Assembly (NCBI GenBank): GCA_034927285.1 | Contig: JAYFQF010000042.1 | Location: 1-59,784, forward strand | Direction of reading: 5' to 3' | Source: JAYFQF01 sp034927285 | GTDB taxonomy: Bacteria > Bacillota > Peptococcia > DRI-13 > UBA5745 | DNA length: 59,784 bases | Part shown: one piece after another, positions 18,301 to 26,011 of the stretch | Numbering within the stretch: position 1 is the stretch's first letter | How the letters are laid out: every line of letters starts with the position of its first letter | Notes under the pieces: generated by a model | The model's database searches: none | Seen by the model: the letters and a program-made list of their open reading frames with translations, nothing else | What the model was told of the DNA's origin: nothing | Position numbers and translations under genes: made by a program

Positions 18301-20587
18301 GGTGGAGGAAGCCGCGGCCATCGCGGTAAAAAAGCAGGACGGCGTCATGGAACTGCGGGGCTTTTTGGTCGCCAAAGCAGGACACAGACCGGATCAGTCC
18401 GTCCTGAAAAAACATCTGCAGGCTAACCTGCCGCCCTATATGGTTCCTTCCGCTCTTGTTTTCCTGGATCAGCTGCCTAAGACGGCCACGGGAAAAACGG
18501 ACCGCCGCCGCCTGGCGGACCTGCCGTTGGGGGAAAGCATCGCTGCATCTCCTGGCGGTGACGCCCCTGCCGGCGGGACGGCCAAGGCCGTCACCGCCGC
18601 AGCCGCTTGCCTCAGCGCTGAGGCAAGCGATGCCGCCGCCGCTGATACCGGCGATACCGCTAATGCAAGCGATGCCGCTAATACTGTCAATACCGCCAAT
18701 GCAAACGATGCCGCTAATACTGTCAATACCACTAATGCAAACGATGCCGCTAATACTGTCAATACTGCCAATACCACTAATGCCGGCAATGCCGCTGGGA
18801 TTCTGGCCAGGGCTGCCACTGCCAGGGCTGCCGCCGCCAAGGCCGCCGAAGCCTTGGTCAATGCCATCGCCGCCGGCGCCCCTTCACCTCAGCCCATACC
18901 GGAGCCGGCCTTGATGCAAAGCGCTCCAACCCAGGACTTCCCAATGCAGGCTGCGCCGGTCCAGGCCACGCCGGCCCAAGGCTCCTCAATCCAGACCGAA
19001 CCGACGCAGGCCATATCGGCTCAGGCAGCCCCAATGCAGGCCGCCCCAATCCAGACCGAATCAATCCAGGCCGAATCAATCCAGGCCGCGCCGGCCAGGG
19101 CAGCTTCAACCGGCTTCCCTGCTCAGGCTGCCTGCGGACAGGAGCGACCCCTTACCGTCGAGGAATTGCGCCGGCAGCTTACGGAAGTATGGGAGCTGGT
19201 TTTGGAACGGAAAAACCTGCTGCCTCAGGTTTCCTTCTTTGAGCAGGGCGGCAGCTCCATGACCGCCCTCAACGCTTTAAGCCAATATTTCAACCGCTGC
19301 TGGACCATGACCCTGGCGGATTTTTATGCCAAGCCCACCATTGATGAACAAGCGGCCCTGCTGGCCGGCCTTTCCCTTCAGGGGAGCTTGGCCCCTCCCC
19401 AGCCGCGGATCAGCGAAATCACCATCCGCCCTGGGGAGGCGGCGCCGGAGAGCAGCGAAGAAACCCGGCATACCACTCCGGTTTCCTTCGCCAATGATCG
19501 CGCCCCGGCCGGGACTTCCCGCCGGGAAGGGGTCCTGCTGACCGGAGCCACCGGCTTCCTGGGCGTTCACCTGATCAAGGCCCTGCTGAACGACGGGCGC
19601 CATGAGCTTTACTGCCTGGTCCGGGGCGGCGACAAGGCCAGGCTGGCGGAAAACCTGAACTGGTTTTTCGGCCACGGCTGGACCGCCTCCCATCTGCCGG
19701 CGATCCAGGTCTGGGCGGGAGACATCGGCAAAGATGACCTGGGCTTTGACGCCGCCACCGCAGATATGGCGGCGCACCGGATCGGTACGGTTATCCATGC
19801 CGCCGCCGATGTCCGCCATTATGCGGCCGAGGCGGAATCCCTGGCCGTTAACAGCCGAGGCACAGCCTCGGTCATTGCCTTCGCGGAAAAGATCGGCGCC
19901 GGCCTGGCCCATATTTCCACCATCAGCGTAGCCGGCGAGTTTTTGCGGGATGCTCCCCAAAGCAAGGCCGTTTTTACCGAGGAAGACCGGGATATCGGCC
20001 AGAACTGGCAGGACAACATCTACGTGAAAGGGAAATTCCTTGGCGAGGCTCAGGTTTTTCAGGCCATGGACCGGGGGCTGGACGCCCGGATCTTCCGGGT
20101 GGGGCGCCTGGTAGGCCGCCAAAGCGACGGGGTCTTCCAGAAATCCCCGGAGCGGAACTCCTTTTTCGCCTTTCTCCAGGGTGCCCGGCATTTAGACGTC
20201 CTGCCGGCGGATCTGGCGGATTTTCCGGTGGAACTGACTGCCGTGGACCTTTGCGCCGCCGCCATCGTAACGCTTTTAGAAGGCCGCGGGCGGGTATACC
20301 ACGCGCTGAATCCTCTGGCCCCCACCTTCCAGGAATTAATGACTGCCGTCAAAGGGCCCTTGCCGCTGGCGGACCGCGATCATTTTGAAAGCCGGCTGGG
20401 CCAGAAGCTGATCACCGTACCCATGGAACAGATGGCTATGCTTCTGGACGTCTGGAACCGGATCAAACAGCAGCCCTTCAATATCTTCCCCAGCGCCGAA
20501 AAGACGCGGCTGGAATTGGAGGAAAAAGGCTTCTTCTGGCCCCGGCCTCAGATTGAAATCCTGCTCTCCGCTTTTCTTGCCCGTTGA
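12392..20587 (+). CDS. Two-module nonribosomal peptide synthetase with terminal thioester reductase (C-A-T-C-A-T-R)
   Basis: A predicted 2,731-aa synthetase. Domains in order: C1 (about 14-450; HHIISDG with the first His at 143), A1 (about 460-960; YTSGSTGKPKG at 656), T1 (FGGDS, S1038), C2 (HHIISDG at 1230), A2 (YTSGTTGQPKG at 1701), a roughly 200-residue repetitive linker (about 2047-2247), T2 (GGSS, S2289) and R (LLTGATGFLG around 2385; YVKGK, Y2544/K2548). The N-terminal condensation domain and the nearby acyl ligase and carrier protein suggest lipo-initiation. The reductase suggests release as an aldehyde. Aligned by eye to GrsA, the A-domain codes read DVMAVGQIGK and DTTQLCAVYK; I do not recognise either substrate. 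A1 also has a charged insertion of about 45 residues near 13914-14055. Start uncertain: ATG 12392, or GTG 12404 with AAAGGA. Confidence 0.95.
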   Translation: MVEAVPKAYNPPTLHALSLSQMNIWHLEQAYKGTSINNICATIRIRGVLDIALLQKSLNLVLASDINLRTRLKLVEGVPYQYYAEEESQQFPVFDFSLTNKKGADYWETVVTRELMPLFDAPLYAFAIFKLGENEGGILVKTHHIISDGWSQVLFCNRIAETYLELLSGREPSLAPAPSYQLHVEKERAYLDSATYKRDRAYWAEKMADFLEPSSIKECKSAAVSPVGQRRTYRLSQTLNHAVHAFCTRNRVAPFAVFYMALAIYLQRIRAADRLAVGVPIFNRVNMTDKETTGMFVSTLPFLSRLDDEWTFEEFNRQLADQWYELLRYQKLPFPEILELARERQPQASRLFHLVLSYQTSKVFKSREADLIFSGRWNYSGYQSEHLLIHLSSMEDEAGYSVDYDYLTQIFSEEEIDRLHGYLVNILTEALAHPERPLWQLAILGQAEKEQVLFSFNQTDLPLYDATLQDTFCRVAGDHGARAAVIHAGRRLTYGELKRRALCWAKTMEASLSKAAAGKKKPEENQVDRQKTAGGYAAEAKPEPTNAEAGPELTDQVVALFLPKSPDLIIAMTAVMLSGNSWVILPQDTPRERLLEILEDSGARLILSTAELAAAMKLACQPVPWLDTGLLQSPSSFGESSQDYLPKAGCLAYLGYTSGSTGKPKGVEIRQISLLNFAKGMAPLFCHRHGAVLSLCSTGFDVFVMESMAALLTGQTIVLPEEGEQEDPARLAALIRNYAVGFMALTPSRLEAFMKNPAFLSALQNLESLVLGGEHCPGQLLKDLKQQTKARIYNQYGPTETTIGVSWQLLNNAELITIGRPMPNCRIYILDKHLNPLPVGVYGDLYIGGLCVGKGYRGKPALTQECFLTSPFESGERIYRTGDVGCWTEDGEILLGGRKDQQIKLRGLRVEPQEIAMRLALHPDIRQAAVKVCVQEGKPFLAAYYTAGRDIPQAELYQFALSYLPNYMLPGYLQRIEEIPLTTNGKVDYARLPEPRPALRGQGPADDCQTRLLAIFSRVLKRDDLDADSDYFRFGGDSLNAMEVLVEVEAVFGVALRVADLYACRTVRLLAEKLSAPDLNNGPAGGADDPDRQPAEAAVSPAPILDDYPLTPTQLSLYFESQLDPAGLAYNIPGAFRLPEGADPLRLENAFRRLIAAEPLFRTAIIFTPQGLRQKIYDQAEFSLTYLEAADFNEAQKAFVKPFELSSPPLLRAALWREQSGRLVLFMDMHHIISDGISTSVYLNRLDRLYREESILPEGLQYKDYAYWLDRRQEKEEALAYWRRRLALPAQQLELPPEGRPKAFDFQGAKYAFGLDEAESRACQEYCDKRQLTPYMFFAAVFGLLLSKASGNTDFIVGTPVSGRTRRELMEMPGAFMHPLPLRLTPRKDLTLARWLEQVKADVLDMITYQGCPLAELTAMAAEASGGEAPNQPLYRTMFHYRPLSPSSFKLDGQPLEFLPLETSRAKLDLNLEGARENGCFRFWLEYASSLFDETTIALYSRSFAAIAADILRDDQQKIGQISAVSPEDRLRLLEKPNRCRLPYEDRCLDQLFDDMAEILPRQTAVYWHDQSISYRELQRRSDALAAHLSAAGARPGDIVALAHQRTPDIITALLGILKAGCAYLPVLTSFPEKRLSYMLEHGGVRLLLCDEASRQELPAGLPCRLVADPDYNDTAALETLALSFQPPAGRSLDDKMHVLYTSGTTGQPKGAVLCHRPLTNLLYCMVQYLEPAGPNVLCCSNVIFDTFITETLLSLALGKTVIMADEEEMLLPWKMGRLIRERQVGFLQLTPSRLQLSLGNHAFADSLEGIKVMLICGETFPPQLLEKVKKLTGARILNACGPTECAVYVTMEDITDVKGRLPIGKPFSNCRFYVLDDDLRPVMPTAKGELYLGGHCLGAGYLNRPDLTEKAFLDDPFHPGKKMYRTGDMVRILPNGSFDHLGRRDAQIKLNGQRVELDEITGQMLALPWVEEAAAIAVKKQDGVMELRGFLVAKAGHRPDQSVLKKHLQANLPPYMVPSALVFLDQLPKTATGKTDRRRLADLPLGESIAASPGGDAPAGGTAKAVTAAAACLSAEASDAAAADTGDTANASDAANTVNTANANDAANTVNTTNANDAANTVNTANTTNAGNAAGILARAATARAAAAKAAEALVNAIAAGAPSPQPIPEPALMQSAPTQDFPMQAAPVQATPAQGSSIQTEPTQAISAQAAPMQAAPIQTESIQAESIQAAPARAASTGFPAQAACGQERPLTVEELRRQLTEVWELVLERKNLLPQVSFFEQGGSSMTALNALSQYFNRCWTMTLADFYAKPTIDEQAALLAGLSLQGSLAPPQPRISEITIRPGEAAPESSEETRHTTPVSFANDRAPAGTSRREGVLLTGATGFLGVHLIKALLNDGRHELYCLVRGGDKARLAENLNWFFGHGWTASHLPAIQVWAGDIGKDDLGFDAATADMAAHRIGTVIHAAADVRHYAAEAESLAVNSRGTASVIAFAEKIGAGLAHISTISVAGEFLRDAPQSKAVFTEEDRDIGQNWQDNIYVKGKFLGEAQVFQAMDRGLDARIFRVGRLVGRQSDGVFQKSPERNSFFAFLQGARHLDVLPADLADFPVELTAVDLCAAAIVTLLEGRGRVYHALNPLAPTFQELMTAVKGPLPLADRDHFESRLGQKLITVPMEQMAMLLDVWNRIKQQPFNIFPSAEKTRLELEEKGFFWPRPQIEILLSAFLAR
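18662..18769 (+). repeat. 36-bp tandem repeat within the NRPS linker, three copies
   Basis: Three units (18662-18697, 18698-18733, 18734-18769) each encode a 12-residue Asn/Ala/Thr peptide of the type NANDAANTVNTA, with only a few substitutions. They lie in the linker between A2 and T2. In-frame units allow copy-number change without a frameshift. Confidence 0.9.
18914..19108 (+). repeat. 15-bp (pentapeptide) repeat within the NRPS linker, about 13 copies
   Basis: Thirteen consecutive five-residue units with glutamine at the second position in twelve of them (MQAAP, IQTES, IQAES, TQAIS and similar) make a Pro/Ala/Gln/Ser-rich flexible tether directly before T2. Some units are identical at the DNA level. 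Confidence 0.85.
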
Positions 20588-20623
20588 GAAAGACCGGCGA
20601 GTATCCGGAAAGGAAGTGACGCG

Positions 20624-22501
20624 ATGCTCTCGGAGGCCCAAGTAATCATCATCGTCATCACCGTAATCGTAATCCTGGGCTTTCTGATCGGAAGCGTGCG
20701 CCAGAAAAACCTGCAGCTGATCCATAAGCTTTTCTTCTGCGTATCCGGCTCCCTGACCATCTGGCTGGTCTGTGTGCTGGGGCTGCACATTACCGGCGCC
20801 CAAAACCTGAAGTACGCCTTTTACTGGGACTGCGTCATGTACCTGGGCGGCGGTTTTCTGCCGGTATTTTCCCTGCTGATCGCCCTGACCTTCACCCGGG
20901 GCCTGCAAAAGCTGCCCAAAAGCTATTACGCCTTATTGATCATCCCGGTTCTGACCGAAGTGCTGGCCTGGACCAATCCCTATCATCATCTGCTGTACAG
21001 GCATTTTTCCATCTACAGCGCCGAAGTGGTCTTCGGGCCTTACATGTACGTTTCCCTGGCCAACAGCTTTATCTGCGCCACCTTGTCCATCATTATCATG
21101 ATAAACTTTGCCCTGCATTCCAAAAACAAGCTCTTTGTCAAACAAGCCATCCTGTTTTCCACCGGCAGCCTGATCCCCGGCCTGGTAAATCTCCTGGCCA
21201 CTTTGCGGGTGGCAAACCTTTCGGTGGCGGCCACGCCCCTGGCCTCTATTATGATCGTGCTGTTTGACGGCCTGGCTATCTATTATTTTCACATGCTGGA
21301 TATCCGGCCCATCGCCATGCAGCGGGTACTGGACTGGATCACCGACTGTTATCTGGTGACCAACGGCTCAGGCCTGGTGGTAGACTTCAATAAATCCTTT
21401 TACGATGTATTCGGCCGCCAGTATAACATAGAGGAAAACACTTATCTGGCAAAATACATAAAAAAAGAAGATGTCGAAAACAAGACCGGTATTTACAATC
21501 TGATCACCGCCATCGCCGCCTGTCGCCAGGAAAAGGCCGTTATCTCCTACGAGCAGGCGGTATTCCTGGAAAAAGTCGGGAAACTGCAAAAGTATTATTA
21601 TATGGTGGACGTCACGCCTTTATTCCTGAACGATACCGCGGAAGGTTATGTGGCTATTTTCAAGGACGTCACCAAGGTAAAGGAAAGCATGCAGAAGCTG
21701 CAGGACAGCCAGACCCGGCTGATGGAGCAGGAACGGCTGGTCTCCCTGGGCCAGATGGTGGGGGGCTTGGCCCATAACTTAAAAACCCCGATCATGAGTA
21801 TATCCGGCAGCACCTCCGCCATGGATAACCTGATCGACGAATGCCGGCTGAGCTTAGGCGATCCCGACGTCATCGAAGAGGATTACCGGGAAATCTACGG
21901 AGAAATGAAGGATTGGCTCCTGAAAATCCGGGAAGCCTGCGCCTATATGTCGGACATTATCAGCGCAGTAAAAGGCCAGGCCACCAACGCCAACACCTCC
22001 GACGGCGGCGTATTTACCATGAGCGAACTGATCAAGCGGGTTTCCCTGTTGCTGCGCCATGAATTGGTAGGAGGCAATTCTCATCTTATCGTCGAAAATC
22101 AGGCCGACGAAGAAATCTTCATTCACGGAGACATTAATAACCTGGTCCAGGTAGTAAATAACCTGGTGACAAACGCCATAGACGCCCAGAAAAGCAAAGG
22201 CGGCGGCAATATCCTGATTTCACTGGAGCTGGTCGAAGGCTTCCTGCTGATCAAGGTAAAAGACCAGGGTCCCGGCGTACCGCCGGACATTAAGGAACGC
22301 TTATTCAAACAGATGATCACCAGTAAAGGCGCTCTGGGTACGGGGCTTGGGCTTTACATCTCCAACGCTGTGGTGCGGGCCAAATTCGGCGGCGGCATGT
22401 GGGTGGAGGACAACCCCCAGGGCGGAGCGGTATTCGGTATCAGGATTCCTATGGAATATGTGACAATCAGCCCAAAAGCCGACAGGGGGCAATACCAATG
22501 A
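20624..22501 (+). CDS. 7TM sensor histidine kinase within the NRPS operon
   Basis: A 625-aa membrane histidine kinase. The first 230 or so residues form about seven hydrophobic segments, like the HisKA_7TM sensory module. A PAS-like region (from about WITDCYLVTNGSGLVVDFN) follows. The phosphoacceptor is H384 in LAHNLKTPIM, and the ATPase boxes are NLVTNAIDAQKSKGGG, DQGPGVPP and GTGLGLYISN. It starts 36 bp after the NRPS and its stop overlaps the next gene (ATGA). It should phosphorylate the following REC-HD-GYP regulator. The ligand is unknown; a lipophilic pathway product is a reasonable guess given the membrane sensor and gene position. Confidence 0.93.
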   Translation: MLSEAQVIIIVITVIVILGFLIGSVRQKNLQLIHKLFFCVSGSLTIWLVCVLGLHITGAQNLKYAFYWDCVMYLGGGFLPVFSLLIALTFTRGLQKLPKSYYALLIIPVLTEVLAWTNPYHHLLYRHFSIYSAEVVFGPYMYVSLANSFICATLSIIIMINFALHSKNKLFVKQAILFSTGSLIPGLVNLLATLRVANLSVAATPLASIMIVLFDGLAIYYFHMLDIRPIAMQRVLDWITDCYLVTNGSGLVVDFNKSFYDVFGRQYNIEENTYLAKYIKKEDVENKTGIYNLITAIAACRQEKAVISYEQAVFLEKVGKLQKYYYMVDVTPLFLNDTAEGYVAIFKDVTKVKESMQKLQDSQTRLMEQERLVSLGQMVGGLAHNLKTPIMSISGSTSAMDNLIDECRLSLGDPDVIEEDYREIYGEMKDWLLKIREACAYMSDIISAVKGQATNANTSDGGVFTMSELIKRVSLLLRHELVGGNSHLIVENQADEEIFIHGDINNLVQVVNNLVTNAIDAQKSKGGGNILISLELVEGFLLIKVKDQGPGVPPDIKERLFKQMITSKGALGTGLGLYISNAVVRAKFGGGMWVEDNPQGGAVFGIRIPMEYVTISPKADRGQYQ

Positions 22502-24036
22502 GAAAGAACAAAATCGTTAATCAACAAAGAGATTTTACGATTCTTGCTCTGGATGACGATCCGATTATGACGGTGACTCTGCAATCCTATTTTCAGACCT
22601 CCGGTTACAAGGTGGATATTGAAAATGATCCGGAGATTGCCATCGAACGCGTTCGCAGCCAGCGTTACGACATCCTGCTGCTGGATTTTTTAATGTCGCC
22701 CATCTGCGGCGACGAAGTAGTCTCCCGGATCCGTAAGTTCGACCGGGACGTCTATATCATCCTCCTGACCGGCCATAAAAGCCTGGCGCCCCCCATCAAA
22801 ACCATCCGGGAACTGGATATCCAGGGCTATTATGAAAAAAGCGACCGTTTTGACCAGTTGGAGCTTTTGGTGGAGTCCTGCGTCAAATCCATCCGTCAGA
22901 TGCGCGTCATCCACGAATATCGCGACCGATTGAAGCGGATGGTGGAAAAGCTGCCGGAGGTCTACCGCATGCAGCCCCTGGACAGCCTGATGGAGGAAAT
23001 TCTTGAATTCATGAGCCAGGTCCTGAGCCTTGACGCCGGCTATCTTTATCTGGACGCCAACAGCCTGAACAGCAGGCTTTCCGCCGGTGCCGCCGCCGGT
23101 TTCCGCCTGCCGGAATATTACCTTGGCACAGGCAAATACAAAACCCGGCCGGACAAGGCCCGGGAACTATTCGACCGGCTGAGGGAAAGTACTGAAGATA
23201 CGCAAAATTACCTATTATGCCGGGGCCAGCTGGCCCTGCCCCTGATGGACGCGGATAATCAGATCTTCGGCATGATCAGTATGGAAGCCAGCGCCGCCAC
23301 GGAAGTGGAGATCCGCCAGCTGTTTGAGATCTACGCCAAGCAGGCTGCCGCTTCCATCAGCAATGTGCTTTTGCACACTCTGCTGAATCAAAAAAACCAG
23401 GAGCTGACCCGGACCTACGGCAGCCTGAAGGACAGCTATCTGGATATCATCAGCGCCCTCAGACTGGTGGTGGACACCAAAGATATTTATACCCGGGGAC
23501 ACTCCGACCGGGTTTCCTACTATGCGCTTAAGCTGGCGGAAGCCATGGGCAAGGACGCGGCCTTTCTGGAGCGGGTCCGGGTGGCGGGCCTTTTCCATGA
23601 CGTGGGCAAAATCAACATCCCCGACTATATCCTGCTTAAATCTACGGAGCTGACTGCGGAAGAATTCAATGAAGTAAAAAAGCATCCGGTCAAAGGCAAG
23701 GAAATTCTGGCAGCCATCACTATGTTCAGTGAAATTGCCCCTATTGTGGAGCAGCATCACGAACGCTTCGACGGCCGGGGCTATCCCCGGGGGCTGAAAG
23801 GTCCGGAGATCCTGGAAGAGGCCAGGCTCATCAGCATTGCCGACGCTTTTGACGCCATGACCTCCCACCGCCGCTACCGCAGCAACATGACCCTGGAGCA
23901 GGCGGTAGATCAGCTGCAAAAAGGCAAAGGCAGCCAGTTTGACGCCGCCGCCGTCGATATTTTCCTGAAGATCCTGGAAACCGGCTACGACGATATGCGC
24001 CGGGAGCTGGACTGGACTTTCCATAAAGACGAATAA
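22498..24036 (+). CDS. Response regulator with HD-GYP cyclic-di-GMP phosphodiesterase output
   Basis: A 512-aa protein. An N-terminal receiver domain has acidic residues D19-D21 and phosphoacceptor D63 in ILLLDFL. It is followed by a helical linker and a GAF-like domain (about residues 160-290). The C-terminal HD-GYP domain (about 320-500) has H367-D368 in LFHDVGKIN and the motif HHERFDGRGYP. Active HD-GYP proteins hydrolyse cyclic di-GMP. The start at 22498 overlaps the kinase stop by 4 bp, marking them as cognate partners. There is no DNA-binding domain, so the output is enzymatic. Confidence 0.93.
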   Translation: MRKNKIVNQQRDFTILALDDDPIMTVTLQSYFQTSGYKVDIENDPEIAIERVRSQRYDILLLDFLMSPICGDEVVSRIRKFDRDVYIILLTGHKSLAPPIKTIRELDIQGYYEKSDRFDQLELLVESCVKSIRQMRVIHEYRDRLKRMVEKLPEVYRMQPLDSLMEEILEFMSQVLSLDAGYLYLDANSLNSRLSAGAAAGFRLPEYYLGTGKYKTRPDKARELFDRLRESTEDTQNYLLCRGQLALPLMDADNQIFGMISMEASAATEVEIRQLFEIYAKQAAASISNVLLHTLLNQKNQELTRTYGSLKDSYLDIISALRLVVDTKDIYTRGHSDRVSYYALKLAEAMGKDAAFLERVRVAGLFHDVGKINIPDYILLKSTELTAEEFNEVKKHPVKGKEILAAITMFSEIAPIVEQHHERFDGRGYPRGLKGPEILEEARLISIADAFDAMTSHRRYRSNMTLEQAVDQLQKGKGSQFDAAAVDIFLKILETGYDDMRRELDWTFHKDE

Positions 24037-24074
24037 TTTCTTTCGCCGCTATTTTTTAACAAATGAGGTTATTG

Positions 24075-25739
24075 ATGAGTACATTAAAGCATCCACTTTA
24101 CCCGGTAGATTACTACAATGATTTCCGGCAATTCCTTTTAGGTATCCGGGAAAAATTCTCCTCCCGGCCGGCCGTTACCTGGTATGAGCGCAAAGGAGAA
24201 GAGTGCAACCGCAGATACGAAGAGCTTTGCGGCGATTCTCTGGCTTTTGGCGAATCTCTCTGCGCCGCCGGCCTTCAGGGCAGCCATGTGGCCATCGCCG
24301 GCGAAAACAGCTATGAATGGCTGACCGCCTTTTACGGCGTTACGGCCAGCGGCTCAGTGGCTGTCTGTATTGATGTGGAACAATCTCTGGAAGTTATCCG
24401 CCGGATGATCTTTTTGGCGGACAGCCGTATCCTTTTAGCCTCACCCACCATAGCCACGCTTCTGGCTCCTTTACTGGATGAACCGGAATCGCCTCTGGAA
24501 CAGATGCTGGTCCTCTCCTCCGGCGAAGAAGACGGTCTTTTCATGAGCATCAGGGAATTCAGCGAAACAGGACGGCAGAGGCTGGCCCAGGGCCGGGCGG
24601 CAATGTTTGATACTCCCATCGAAAAAAATCAGCCGGCGGCTATTTTTTACACCTCCGGCACCACCAGCATGGCCAAGCCGGTGATGCTGAGTCATTACGG
24701 CCTGATCACCAACGCCAGCGATTCTATCTCCATGGTCACCATTCCGGAAAAGATCTTTACCGCTTTGCCTTTTTACCATACCTATGCCCTGACCTGCAGC
24801 GTAAACAATATTTTTATCAAAGGCATGCATCTTTGCATCAACGGGGACTTAAAGCGGATGGCCCGGGATCTGGTGAAATTCGATCCGGGAATGACCATGG
24901 CCGTGCCTTTGATGGTGGAAACCATCCACCAAAAGCTGCTGGCCGAGGCGGAAAAGGCCGGAAAAAAAGAGCTGGTAAACCGCCTGTTGAAATTAAACAC
25001 CTGGCTTCACAAGCTGGGTATCCGCCGGCCTATGCCGCCGCTGAAAAAAGCCAAGGAAGCGGGCCTGGGGCACTTAAGCGAGATCATCTGCGGCGGCGCC
25101 CATCTGTCAAAAACCATCTCGCAGAATTTGCTGGCTTTCGGCATCCACGTCCTGGAAGGCTACGGTATTACGGAATGTTCGCCGCTGATTTCCGTAAACC
25201 GGAAGGCTTCTTACCGGTTCTCCACCGCAGGGCTGTTGCTGCCCGGCGTCCGGGTCCAGATCCGTGATGAGGAAATCTGGATAAAGGGCCCTTCCGTTAT
25301 GCTGGGTTACTATAAAGATCCGGAGTCCACCCGCCAGGTCATGAAAGACGGCTGGTTCAATACCGGCGATATCGGCTGTCTGGACAAAGAGGGCTTTCTG
25401 CATATCACCGGCCGGAAGAAAAACCTGATCGTGCTGAAAAACGGCAAAAAAATCGCTCCCGAGGAAATCGAGAGCTATCTGAAGGATATTCCTTTAATTA
25501 AAGAAGTGGTAGCTTACGGAGCCATCAGCGGCGACTCCACCGACGACGTGCGGCTGGCGGTAATCATCTACCCCGATGAGAAGGCGGCGGAAGGACTGGC
25601 GCCTTACGAGGTTTTAGAACAGCTGCAACAGGAAATCAATAAAATCAACCAGAAGCTGCCCAGCTACAAGCAGATTCAGATGGTGAACCTGCGCAACGAA
25701 GAATTTGAAAAAACAGCGGCAAAAAAAATCAAGCGTTAG
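24075..25739 (+). CDS. Acyl-AMP ligase / long-chain acyl-CoA synthetase-like enzyme
   Basis: A 554-aa ANL-superfamily enzyme. Motifs: YTSGTTSMAKP (from residue 192), GYGITECSP, NTGDIG, GRKKNLIVLKNGKKI, and a C-terminal lysine region TAAKKIKR. Sequence resembles fatty-acid ligases more than NRPS A domains. With a carrier-protein gene 11 bp downstream, it probably activates a fatty acid and loads it on that carrier, but CoA ligase activity cannot be excluded. ATG 24075 has TGAGGTT upstream and is preferred to ATG 24063, which has no site. Confidence 0.88.
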   Translation: MSTLKHPLYPVDYYNDFRQFLLGIREKFSSRPAVTWYERKGEECNRRYEELCGDSLAFGESLCAAGLQGSHVAIAGENSYEWLTAFYGVTASGSVAVCIDVEQSLEVIRRMIFLADSRILLASPTIATLLAPLLDEPESPLEQMLVLSSGEEDGLFMSIREFSETGRQRLAQGRAAMFDTPIEKNQPAAIFYTSGTTSMAKPVMLSHYGLITNASDSISMVTIPEKIFTALPFYHTYALTCSVNNIFIKGMHLCINGDLKRMARDLVKFDPGMTMAVPLMVETIHQKLLAEAEKAGKKELVNRLLKLNTWLHKLGIRRPMPPLKKAKEAGLGHLSEIICGGAHLSKTISQNLLAFGIHVLEGYGITECSPLISVNRKASYRFSTAGLLLPGVRVQIRDEEIWIKGPSVMLGYYKDPESTRQVMKDGWFNTGDIGCLDKEGFLHITGRKKNLIVLKNGKKIAPEEIESYLKDIPLIKEVVAYGAISGDSTDDVRLAVIIYPDEKAAEGLAPYEVLEQLQQEINKINQKLPSYKQIQMVNLRNEEFEKTAAKKIKR

Positions 25740-25750
25740 GAGGATTCACC

Positions 25751-25987
25751 GTGCTGGAGCTGATCCAAAGAATTATTTATGAAGTAACCGGGAAAAAGAA
25801 TATCACCTACGACACAGACTTTATCAAAGATCTGGAACTGACCTCCTTTGATATCATGAACATCGTCTGTATGTTTGAAGAACACTTTGATACCACCATT
25901 CCCACCCGGGACGTCTGGAATATGCATCAGGTCAAGGATGTGCTGGACTATATGCGGGCCAGGGGATTAACGGAACAGGACGTCTGA
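25751..25987 (+). CDS. Acyl carrier protein
   Basis: A 78-aa acidic carrier protein. The phosphopantetheine serine is S32 in the context DLELTSFDIMN, matching the usual D-S-(L/F)-(D/E) pattern in a variant form. The GTG start at 25751 follows TAGGAGGATTCACC. It sits between the acyl ligase and the phosphopantetheinyl transferase, so it is probably the acyl donor to the first condensation domain of the NRPS. Confidence 0.9.
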   Translation: MLELIQRIIYEVTGKKNITYDTDFIKDLELTSFDIMNIVCMFEEHFDTTIPTRDVWNMHQVKDVLDYMRARGLTEQDV

Positions 25988-26011
25988 GGGCGGCAGGATG
26001 AGGGATGAGTC

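Noticed and set aside
18662..18769. Possible CRISPR-like array
   Set aside because: The units are contiguous in-frame protein repeats without spacers; no cas genes are present.
18469..19109. Antisense frames in the NRPS linker repeats
   Set aside because: Open only because the tandem repeats contain no stops in any of several frames.
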